This document shows, piece by piece, positions 1 through 5,082 of a stretch of 5,308 nt of DNA (position 1 is the first letter of the stretch; every line of letters starts with the position of its first letter). The notes under the pieces were generated by a model that was given only the letters and a program-made list of their open reading frames with translations, ran no database searches and was not told the DNA's origin. The position numbers and the translations under genes are program-made. Source of the stretch: Methanomassiliicoccales archaeon (GTDB lineage: Archaea; Thermoplasmatota; Thermoplasmata; Sysuiplasmatales; Sysuiplasmataceae); contig DAHXLZ010000008.1 of NCBI GenBank assembly GCA_027365715.1, positions 1 to 5,308 on the forward strand. The letters are read 5' to 3'.

Positions 1-529
1 TGCTCACAACCCTGCTGACAACGGGTGTGAGTGTAAAGCCTGCGGCGGGGGTTCCATGTATGGAAGCGGCGCTGTCGAAAATGATATCGAGGTGGAGTGT
101 CTTGCCGCTGACAACCGTGAACTGACCTGCAATTCTGACAGTATTGTTCACCAGTGTCAGCTTGTAATTATTGTGCTCATACGTCACGTTTGCACTCGAA
201 ATTGTGAACAAAATGCTCTGATAGTGGCCGACCGGAATGTCCAGCTTTCCAAGGAAGGTCGATGTGTTGGAGCCATTCAGGAAAATGGCCGGCACTGCCG
301 GCACTGCAGGCAGAGTCTTCGTGTAGGTCGGTCCGCTTGCATTGTGTATCGAAATGGCACTTATATTCAGCTGGACTGCGGAGAACCCTGCAGGCGGATC
401 TGATATTGAGAAGCTCACCGATCCATGAGAACTGTTGGATGCGTTCGTCGTGTAATAATATGCACCTGCGCCTCCGGCAACAGCCAGAACAGCAATTACG
501 GCGACAGCGATAGCGAGTTTGCCTGTCAT
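1..529 (-). CDS. Membrane-anchored DUF4382-like surface protein, partial (C-terminus beyond left edge)
   Basis: Reading the minus strand from an ATG at 529 gives 176 codons with no stop before the window edge, so the C-terminus is missing. Residues 5-25 form a hydrophobic Ala/Val/Ile helix after a Lys (MTGKLAIAVAVI...), a signal anchor or uncleaved signal; there is no lipobox Cys, so it is not an obvious lipoprotein. The rest is beta-rich and extracytoplasmic. The order of an N-terminal 'SVSFSISDPPAGFSAVQLNI' strand pair, then 'LDIPVGHYQSILFTI' (96-110), then 'GKTLHLDIIFDSAASI' (142-157) and 'GFTLTPVVSRVV' matches what I know of DUF4382, a domain of unknown function in secreted bacterial and archaeal proteins. 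Eight N-x-S/T sequons (N29, N32, N55, N63, N85, N88, N114, N128) suggest a glycosylated cell-surface protein. No Shine-Dalgarno precedes the ATG, but a TATA box lies about 32 bp upstream, consistent with a leaderless or very short-leader transcript. The gene call is firm, the family fairly likely, and the function unknown. Confidence 0.85.
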   Translation of the reverse strand, partial: MTGKLAIAVAVIAVLAVAGGAGAYYYTTNASNSSHGSVSFSISDPPAGFSAVQLNISAISIHNASGPTYTKTLPAVPAVPAIFLNGSNTSTFLGKLDIPVGHYQSILFTISSANVTYEHNNYKLTLVNNTVRIAGQFTVVSGKTLHLDIIFDSAASIHGTPAAGFTLTPVVSRVVS

Positions 530-556
530 TTGTATCGAGCGAGTTTCTGCAGACAG

Positions 557-566
557 TATATATGTA
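557..566 (-). promoter_or_regulatory. TATA box for the DUF4382-like gene
   Basis: The minus strand reads TACATATATA here, preceded by a purine-rich stretch (AAGAAGA) that could serve as the TFB recognition element. Its centre is about 32 bp upstream of the ATG at 529, so transcription would begin at or within a few bases of the start codon. This fits the absence of a Shine-Dalgarno site. Confidence 0.6.
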
Positions 567-777
567 TCTTCTTGGACACTTATCGAAGAGCGGAACAATC
601 GATTGAACGGAACCGTTTCGAGGCGATGCTGCCATTCTTATGGGAAGAAACGCCGGCGGAGAAACGACCTGCCTGGTTCATTAGGGTTACAGTGTATTGT
701 CGCTCCCGGCTTAGGGGTTTGTGGTGGTGCCCGACATGTTCTTTTCCCCCTCTTGAGAAGATTGAAAGAATCGCGAA

Positions 778-815
778 CGCATTTCCCCGCCCTTCAGGGC
801 GGTGAGTGTGTCAAC
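778..815 (+). mobile_element. IS200/IS605-like right-end remnant, copy A
   Basis: This short element reads CGCATTTCC, then a perfect 6-bp hairpin with a TTCA loop (CCGCCCTTCAGGGCGG, 787-802), then TGAGTGTGTCAAC. A subterminal GC hairpin with a TTCA-type loop followed by G-A-G and TGTCA(A)C is typical of the right end of IS200/IS605 (IS1341-type) elements. That same segment forms the 3' end of the TnpB-associated omega RNA. A second copy with the same layout lies at 5047-5082 on the minus strand. No TnpB zinc-ribbon or RuvC motif is recognisable in the 250 bp to the left, where the element body should be, so this appears to be a solo or decayed end. It stops 12 bp from the 3' end of the tRNA-Asn gene. 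The hairpin is seen directly; the family assignment is from knowledge of these ends. Confidence 0.6.
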
Positions 816-826
816 AGTTTAAGGTG

Positions 827-912
827 CGCCGTTGGACGGATTTGAACCGTCGACCTTATGGTAGCTGCGTTTACATAACAGCCACACGCTCTGCCAGCTG
901 AGCTACAACGGC
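827..912 (-). tRNA. tRNA-Asn(GUU) with a 13-nt intron
   Basis: On the minus strand the acceptor stem GCCGTTG pairs perfectly with CAACGGC, followed by discriminator G (827). The D arm is GCTC/GAGC and the T arm is GACGG-TTCAAAT-CCGTC. The anticodon stem TGTGG/CCATA has one G-U pair, and its loop reads CTGTTA plus A, placing GTT at positions 34-36, hence asparagine. The gene is 86 nt: 73 nt of mature tRNA and 13 nt of intron inserted between positions 37 and 38. CCA is not encoded. The invariant U8, the GG of the D loop and the TTCAA of the T loop are all present, so the tRNA looks functional. A TATA-like box lies about 30 bp upstream. Confidence 0.95.
863..875 (-). other. tRNA-Asn intron with bulge-helix-bulge splice motif
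   Basis: The intron reads TGTAAACGCAGCT on the minus strand and sits at the canonical 37/38 site. Exon bases 32-35 (CTGT) pair with intron GCAG as a 4-bp central helix (one G-U). This leaves a 3-nt bulge TA^T at the 5' splice site and a 3-nt bulge CT^A at the 3' site, each cut after its second base. Inside, one G-C pair closes a TAAA loop. This is the substrate form for the archaeal tRNA-splicing endonuclease. Confidence 0.92.
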
Positions 913-939
913 AGCGTCGCATCTTCCAGAAGCAGTGTG

Positions 940-947
940 ATATTAAG
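940..947 (-). promoter_or_regulatory. TATA-like box for tRNA-Asn
   Basis: The minus strand reads CTTAATAT, 28-35 bp upstream of the first tRNA base at 912. This is the spacing expected if transcription starts at or just before the tRNA 5' end. It is the only clearly A/T-rich block in the right place. Confidence 0.45.
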
Positions 948-1059
948 TTTTTTGTTCAGGTGACTCTGTCAACTTTTCGCTGATTATTCAAACGATATTC
1001 CTCTTCCATATTCGATCAACCTGACTTCTGCTTATCCATCTCAAAGCTCCCTGAACGGC

Positions 1060-1077
1060 CAAATCAACTAAGATTTG
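1060..1077 (-). terminator. Weak hairpin downstream of the ROK-regulator operon
   Basis: A perfect 6-bp inverted repeat (CAAATC / GATTTG, 6-nt loop) begins 7 bp after the regulator's stop codon. It may mark the end of the operon transcript. There is no strong T-run after it, so terminator function is only suggested. Confidence 0.25.
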
Positions 1078-1083
1078 ACAGCG

Positions 1084-1398
1084 TCAGTCCCCTATAACCG
1101 ATTTCAGTTCGTTAACTGTCTGGCTCATTTCCATAAGCACGCCCTTCAGATGCTCAAGGAACGGCCTTATTTCTGCTGTTGTAACCGCCCCGTTCGGAGA
1201 GGGAGTGATGAGTCCTTCCTGCTCAAGTATCCTCAGCGAATAACGGACCTTGTGCTGCGGATAATTGAGCAGTTCAGAGAGCTTCAATATGCCGATTGGC
1301 TGGTGTCCTATAATTGCCTTGAGAACAGCCACGTGTCTTTTCAACAGATCAATCTCAACTTCCATCTTGCTTGTAAGCAAATTCTTTTCAGGGTTCAT
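1084..1398 (-). CDS. Small winged-helix transcriptional regulator, downstream of ROK kinase
   Basis: This 104-residue protein has a single winged-helix DNA-binding domain. Helix 1 spans about 16-31, 'PIGILKLSELL' (34-44) is the second helix, and 'PQHKVRYSLRILEQEG' (47-62) reads as the recognition helix, followed by a wing ('LITPSPNGAVT'). A C-terminal amphipathic helix (about 76-101) would suit dimerisation. I recognise the general type, a small archaeal regulator, but not a named family. The start chosen is ATG at 1398 because GGAGG (1407-1411) sits 8 nt upstream of it. An in-frame ATG at 1413 would add five residues but has no Shine-Dalgarno and overlaps the GGAGG. The gene lies 40 bp after the ROK kinase stop, on the same strand, so it is probably co-transcribed and may control the kinase operon or the sugar pathway it serves. 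Confidence 0.85.
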   Translation of the reverse strand: MNPEKNLLTSKMEVEIDLLKRHVAVLKAIIGHQPIGILKLSELLNYPQHKVRYSLRILEQEGLITPSPNGAVTTAEIRPFLEHLKGVLMEMSQTVNELKSVIGD

Positions 1399-1438
1399 CA
1401 GCGGGTCCTCCATTTGACGTGTAAAATAGTATCCTGTG

Positions 1439-2473
1439 TCACTTTTTAAACCTAGGTTTCACCTGGTACGGAGCGGTCCCGTCCGCGCCGCGTGCCTCGC
1501 TGTCGGGGCCCTGCTCATCGAATACAAGATCCAGCGCACCAAGATCCACGACCTCTCGTGGTTTCTTCGAAATATGGAGTTCCACCTGTTCGTTGGGTCC
1601 CTTTGCAATGTCCTTTCTCATATAATGTTCCACCCTCTTCCTCAGAAACTCCCCCTCGTTTGCCATGCCGCCGCCTATTATTATGGATGAGAAACTCAGC
1701 AGCATTGACACATTGGAAAGCGCAAGGCCAAGGTATTTGCATGCATTGTCAACTATTTCCATAGACAGCATATCTCCGTTCCTCGCCTCTTCAAAAACAG
1801 TCCTGGCATCTATCCTGCCGTTGCTCTCAATTGCTCTCTTCCGCAGCGATGTCTCTTCCCTTTTCAGTCTGTCATTCGCAATTCTTTCAACGGCCAGGCC
1901 GGAGGAGACCGTTTCCAGGCATCCTGTTTTTCCACAATTGCATCCGGGGCCGTCCGGCATGACGGTCGTGTGCCCCAGTTCCCCTGCAACATGGTACGCT
2001 CCTTCATATGGCCTGCCGTTGATTATTAGACCAGCACCGATACCAGTGCTCAATGTGACGTACATGAAATCTCTTCCATCCGCGATTCCACCATGTCTGA
2101 ATTCACCAAGCGCTCCAACATTGGCATCATTCTCTATCCGAACCGGAATACCAAGTCTTTCCTCAAGCATGGCACCAAGAGGGGTATTGTTCCAGCCTTC
2201 CAGGTTGGGTGACGCAACTATGACGCCCTCCGCGCTCCTGACGAAACCGGCGAACGCAACACCGAAACCCATACATCCGGAAATTTCAAGGCCGTTCTTT
2301 TTCAGAATTTTCTCGATGATGGTGTTTACTTCGGAAACAAGTTCGGCGGGTCTTCTCATCCTTTGAGTCATGTCAACGATCCTGTCATCAATCCAGCCGG
2401 CTTTCCTCCCCAGCGAAATGGATACTTTTGTTGCCCCGACATCACAACCAAGTGCAAACTTTACATCAGCCAA
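1439..2473 (-). CDS. ROK-family sugar kinase (glucokinase-like)
   Basis: This 344-residue protein is a ROK kinase of the actin-like ATPase fold, expected to phosphorylate a hexose such as glucose or an amino sugar with ATP in the cytoplasm. Visible motifs in order are phosphate loop 1 'GCDVGATKVSISL' (9-21), 'ENDANVGALGEF' (114-125) with catalytic Asp116, phosphate loop 2 'STGIGAG' (142-148), 'GELGH' (164-168) with the sugar- and zinc-contacting Glu and His, the zinc motif 'CNCGKTGC' (178-185), and the nucleotide-binding 'IIIGGGM' (264-270). All key residues are present, so it should be active; the exact sugar cannot be read from the sequence. The start is TTG at 2473: a stop codon is immediately upstream in frame, and the first Met (35) would remove the phosphate loop. 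Residues 321-344 are a polar tail beyond the usual ROK end. It is the first gene of an operon with the winged-helix regulator. Confidence 0.95.
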   Translation of the reverse strand: MADVKFALGCDVGATKVSISLGRKAGWIDDRIVDMTQRMRRPAELVSEVNTIIEKILKKNGLEISGCMGFGVAFAGFVRSAEGVIVASPNLEGWNNTPLGAMLEERLGIPVRIENDANVGALGEFRHGGIADGRDFMYVTLSTGIGAGLIINGRPYEGAYHVAGELGHTTVMPDGPGCNCGKTGCLETVSSGLAVERIANDRLKREETSLRKRAIESNGRIDARTVFEEARNGDMLSMEIVDNACKYLGLALSNVSMLLSFSSIIIGGGMANEGEFLRKRVEHYMRKDIAKGPNEQVELHISKKPREVVDLGALDLVFDEQGPDSEARGADGTAPYQVKPRFKK

Positions 2474-2499
2474 TCAATCAGCCCCGAACCTCTCTGACT

Positions 2500-2510
2500 C
2501 AATATATTTT
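2500..2510 (-). promoter_or_regulatory. TATA box of the ROK kinase operon
   Basis: The minus strand reads AAAATATATT here, 28-37 bp upstream of the TTG start at 2473, with a GAAAA stretch before it as a possible TFB element. The spacing implies a leaderless or very short-leader mRNA. A weak GGGG about 10 nt before the TTG is the only Shine-Dalgarno-like sequence. The box lies in the 88-bp region shared with the divergent gene at 2562. Confidence 0.55.
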
Positions 2511-2531
2511 CAACAGGCAAATTTTCAGCAT

Positions 2532-2541
2532 AAACTTTAAC
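2532..2541 (+). promoter_or_regulatory. Probable TATA-like box for the divergent winged-helix gene
   Basis: AAACTTTAAC is centred about 25 bp upstream of the ATG at 2562, the spacing for a leaderless transcript. A second A/T-rich block, CATATAAC (2543-2550), lies too close to the ATG but could serve the alternative downstream TTG start. Assignment between the two is uncertain. Confidence 0.35.
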
Positions 2542-2561
2542 GCATATAACAGCTATGCTCA

Positions 2562-2825
2562 ATGACTGAGGTGCAACATTTGAACATAAGCGCAATTGAA
2601 GTTGACATTCTGTCGATTGCTGCGAAGAGGGGAAAAGCCGGTATTGACAAAGCAGAGCTGCTTTTTGAGCTCGGTAAGATCGTGAAGGGCATTGCCTATG
2701 CAGATCTGGCCAGGAAAATAGAAAAGCTCAGAGCTGACAGGCTTATCACTGTAGAAGAGAACGGCCCGGATGATTTCACTGTCATCATCACTCAGCAGGG
2801 CAGCAGTGTTCTGAGTCGGCCATGA
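2562..2825 (+). CDS. Small predicted winged-helix DNA-binding protein, divergent from the ROK operon
   Basis: This 87-residue protein is not one I can name. Residues 10-22 ('SAIEVDILSIAAK') and 29-41 form two amphipathic helices, 'AYADLARKIEKLRADR' (45-60) resembles a recognition helix, and 'LITVEENGPDDFTVIITQQG' (61-80) reads as a two-strand wing ending in a short helix. The size and layout are those of one-domain archaeal winged-helix proteins. The ATG at 2562 fits a leaderless promoter. A TTG at 2580 with GAGGTG 6 nt upstream is an alternative that would drop six residues before the fold begins. It is transcribed away from the ROK kinase across a short shared promoter region, the usual position for a local regulator, although that role is inferred. 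Confidence 0.75.
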   Translation: MTEVQHLNISAIEVDILSIAAKRGKAGIDKAELLFELGKIVKGIAYADLARKIEKLRADRLITVEENGPDDFTVIITQQGSSVLSRP

Positions 2826-2959
2826 TATCGATTCGTGTTACCGGTATGCAGCGTTTGTGACATCCTCACTGCCCTGAGAATCTGCATGGGTGCAAGTGAT
2901 GACAACAACTTATTGCCACCCGAATCAATTTTGCTCAATTTATTTGGCTGTTTGCGTGC
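2826..2959. other. Short intergenic stretch, convergent ends
   Basis: It lies between the plus-strand winged-helix gene and the minus-strand Fic remnant, which converge here. A T-rich block on the plus strand (about 2927-2955) could terminate the winged-helix transcript, but no hairpin accompanies it. I see no gene. Confidence 0.35.
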
Positions 2960-3344
2960 TCAATGAAAAGTCTGAGGCCCGCAGTACCTTCCTTTGAACC
3001 ATTTGATGCCAGTTGCGATTAACCGGAGAAAAATTAGACACTCAATCACGAACGGCTGCCGAATATGCGTTTTAAGGTTCGAATTTGAGAAGGAAAGAAG
3101 GTCCTCTAACGAATCCTCTGCCGGTGCATTCATCATGTACTGTCCTGCAAGCAGATTGCCAATAAACAGGGGGAATGGTTTGTGGTCGCCTTCATCTGCC
3201 TTCTCTATGGCGGCATAATGGCTCTCTTTCTCCTGGACCTCGATTATGACCGGGGGAAATTTGTCCCTGAGCAGGATCCAAATCATTAAAACAGGCGGTA
3301 TACGCGCCGGGGTGGAATCAGTAAAAACTGTGAACCGCGAAAAC
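2960..3344 (-). pseudogene. Decayed C-terminal fragment of a Fic-family protein
   Basis: The minus-strand frame ending at 2960 contains 'ILLRDKFPPVIIEVQEKES' followed by 'HYAAIEKADEGDHKPFPLFI'. This closely matches the segment after the active site in Fic (AMP-transferase) proteins, usually 'LL...G[YF]PPVII...YY.AL..AD.GD..PF..FI'. The catalytic motif HPFx[DE]GNGR should lie just before. Instead that frame reads 'FTVFTDSTPARIPPVLMIW'. The neighbouring frame reads V-F-A-V-H-S-F-Y-stop (3344-3318), which keeps the H-x-F of the motif, while T-D follows in the other frame after a run of five Ts. The motif is thus scattered by small insertions or deletions and cannot be active. The N-terminal two-thirds of a normal Fic protein is missing: the intact ATPase gene occupies that position and ends at 3345. 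Known Fic proteins act as toxins or modify host proteins; this copy is dead. Confidence 0.75.
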
Positions 3345-4625
3345 TCACTCACGGTGCTTTTCAAGCTCACTTTCAAGCATCCACAGCCAGCAAGGCATGA
3401 TTCTTGTGTCAATGCCATCATGATTCAGCTCATCCTCCTGCTCAAGTGTCAATATGACCGCTTTATCCAGCTTCAGATCCCTGGCCGCCTCTGTAAGTCC
3501 TTTCATCTCCCTTCTCCTGTTGCTTTCGTTGAGTTCGTAGCATACCTGTATTACTTTCCCCTCCGCCGGCAAAACGAAATCCGCCTCATTTCCGCTCCTG
3601 CCTTTGTAGTAGTAGAACTCAGAGCCAAGCCTCTTAAGGTGGACAGCCACGGCATTCTCAAGAAGCGCCCCCCGCCTCTCAACAAAAGCAGGAGCATTCC
3701 TGATTACTATTCCGTTATCTATGCAGTAGATTTTCTTTGGATTCTTGTCGAATTTCTTCAGTTTTCTTTCAAATCTTCTGACTTCGAATATAATATATGT
3801 CTCCCGGGCGTACGAAATGTACTTTTCCACCGTGTTTGCGCTTTTCATTCCCAGGTTTGTCATAATGGAACGGTGGGTGACAGGGTTGCCGGCATTGGAA
3901 ATCAGGAATCTCAGAAGCACTCGCAATTCCTGAGGTTTCCTCAGTTCGTATCTACCGATTATATCCTTCTGGACTATGTCTGATGTAAGTTGAGAAAGCG
4001 GTGATTTATTTGAGCCAATTACCACCTCCGGCATACCGCCGGTTGAAAGGTATTCATTGAATTTTTTCAACAGAAGCGCTCTTTTGGTGGTTGAGTACAT
4101 TTCTCTCCTTTCATATCTAACGCTCAAAGCCGTCAGAAATTCTTTGAATGAAAACGGATACAACTCCATATCGGTATGTCTGCCGGTGAGATGTGTTCCC
4201 AATTCCATGCTGAGCAGATTTGCGTTAGAGCCGGTTATGAAAACAGTGTATCCATTTCTCAGGACTCTGTTTACAAAGAGTTCCCAACCATGGATGTTCT
4301 GAACCTCGTCCAGGAACAGATTCTTTCGATCTCCATACAGTTCTATGAACGTCTCCAACAGGGTTTGAAAATCACCACTTTCAAACCCGATTATTCTTTC
4401 ATCATCAAAATTGAAATAAAGAAACGTTTCATTGAACTTCGTTTCTATCAGCTGTTTCATCATTGTGCTTTTCCCGCACCTTCTTACGCCTTTGATCACG
4501 AAGGCTGAAGCGCCGGTGTAATTGACCACAGTTTGGAATTGGCTCCTTTCGACAGTGTGGTCCAGTACTTTCGGCTCATTCATCTGGTCCGTTATCACGT
4601 TTCTCAGGATCGGCTTCGGGATCAC
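3345..4625 (-). CDS. AAA_14 / DUF4143 family ATPase
   Basis: This 426-residue protein is full length for the family. The AAA_14 domain has Walker A 'GVRRCGKST' (46-54, Lys52), Walker B 'NLFLDEVQNI' (102-111, Asp106 and Glu107), a sensor-type 'FITGSNANLLS' (129-139) and 'LTGRHTDMELYPFSF' (146-160) with an Arg in the usual position. A winged-helix-like middle segment (about 230-285) precedes the C-terminal DUF4143 domain, which has a restriction-endonuclease-like fold: 'LLENAVAVHL' (321-330), 'YYYKGRSGNEADFVL' (338-352) and 'VIQVCYEL' (358-365). These proteins are abundant, often strain-specific, in archaea; their physiological role is unknown. The start is GTG at 4625, with a TATA box 27 bp upstream and the family's usual 'I-L-x-x-V-I-x-D-Q' N-terminus retained. 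It stands alone; the Fic remnant begins immediately after its stop. Confidence 0.95.
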   Translation of the reverse strand: MIPKPILRNVITDQMNEPKVLDHTVERSQFQTVVNYTGASAFVIKGVRRCGKSTMMKQLIETKFNETFLYFNFDDERIIGFESGDFQTLLETFIELYGDRKNLFLDEVQNIHGWELFVNRVLRNGYTVFITGSNANLLSMELGTHLTGRHTDMELYPFSFKEFLTALSVRYERREMYSTTKRALLLKKFNEYLSTGGMPEVVIGSNKSPLSQLTSDIVQKDIIGRYELRKPQELRVLLRFLISNAGNPVTHRSIMTNLGMKSANTVEKYISYARETYIIFEVRRFERKLKKFDKNPKKIYCIDNGIVIRNAPAFVERRGALLENAVAVHLKRLGSEFYYYKGRSGNEADFVLPAEGKVIQVCYELNESNRRREMKGLTEAARDLKLDKAVILTLEQEDELNHDGIDTRIMPCWLWMLESELEKHRE

Positions 4626-4646
4626 GATTGCATATTGCAGTATTGA

Positions 4647-4656
4647 GTATAAATAT
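4647..4656 (-). promoter_or_regulatory. TATA box of the AAA_14/DUF4143 ATPase gene
   Basis: The minus strand reads ATATTTATAC, close to the archaeal TTTATA consensus, centred 27 bp upstream of the GTG at 4625. Transcription would start at or next to the GTG, giving a leaderless mRNA. There is no Shine-Dalgarno before the GTG. Confidence 0.65.
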
Positions 4657-5046
4657 TGTGCAGTATGTTGAATAAAAATAATGGTTATTGTATAACATAA
4701 TATATTAATTTGCTCTCAACCATTGTCTTGAAACAATAATAAATTCTCTCCCACAGGACAATCAACTTCATCCTTGTTATGATCATGAGCCAGTGGGAAG
4801 TCCTTGATTCATCCACGGCTGCCGGGATATATGCACTGAGGTCCGAATCGTCGAAACAGACTAATCCCCTGTCGGCGTTAGGCCATTTGGATGATGACCA
4901 ATGAAGGTAAGATTGCAGGAAAAAGGGACTCATCTTTGCCCGCTATTCAGTTGCAGAACATTGTCTCGATCGATGTAAACATTTGGCTGAATTATTCCGG
5001 GATGATAAGAGGAATGAATTTTGCCTCCTGATGCAATATGAGTGTA
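4657..5046. other. Intergenic tract with short broken frames
   Basis: This stretch is A/T-rich up to about 4745 and then more balanced. On the plus strand a 42-codon frame starts at ATG 4779 (containing 'EVLDSSTAAGIYALRSES') and stops at TGA 4905-4907. The +1 frame then stays open to about 5030 ('LPAIQLQNIVSIDVNIWL'). This looks like coding sequence broken by a frameshift, but I cannot assign it to a family. An 82-codon minus-strand frame (4933-4685) lacks a start signal and recognisable domain and I do not call it a gene. A small inverted repeat (ATTGT / ACAAT, about 4722-4737) has no clear role. Confidence 0.4.
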
Positions 5047-5082
5047 GTGACATTCTCTCCGGCCTGAAGACCGGGGAATGCG
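5047..5082 (-). mobile_element. IS200/IS605-like right-end remnant, copy B
   Basis: On the minus strand this reads CGCATTCC, then a hairpin CCGGTCTTCAGGCCGG (5059-5074; 6 bp with one G-U, TTCA loop), then AGAGAATGTCAC. The order, loop sequence and flanks match copy A (778-815), but the stem bases differ in compensating fashion, so the structure rather than the sequence is conserved. By orientation, the element body would extend rightwards beyond 5082. I find no recognisable TnpB C-terminus in the visible 226 bp. Confidence 0.6.

Larger units (their letters stand above)
530..826. other. Intergenic region between the DUF4382-like gene and tRNA-Asn
   Basis: Apart from the TATA box at 557-566 and the right-end hairpin at 787-802, I see no supported gene. 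Short open frames on the plus strand run through it, but they begin inside the antisense of the DUF4382-like gene, lack start signals and show no recognisable domain. It may contain the worn-down body of the transposon whose end is copy A. Confidence 0.5.

Noticed and set aside
177..635. 152-codon minus-strand frame overlapping the DUF4382-like gene
   Set aside because: It is Arg/Cys-rich, out of frame with the clearly real membrane protein, and has no domain; a shadow.
787..802. GC hairpin read as an intrinsic terminator for the tRNA-Asn transcript
   Set aside because: No T-run follows on the minus strand, and the surrounding bases match the transposon right-end pattern shared with 5047-5082 better.
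1665..2366. 233-codon plus-strand frame antisense to the ROK kinase
   Set aside because: It mirrors the kinase codons; the opposite strand has all ROK motifs, and this frame has none.
3246..3983. 245-codon plus-strand frame antisense to the ATPase and Fic remnant
   Set aside because: It crosses two unrelated minus-strand coding segments and shows no motif of its own.
4685..4933. 82-codon minus-strand frame upstream of the ATPase
   Set aside because: It has no ribosome site or suitable TATA box and no recognisable domain, and its end runs into A/T-rich promoter DNA. I also checked it as a possible N-terminal half of the broken Fic gene and saw no resemblance.
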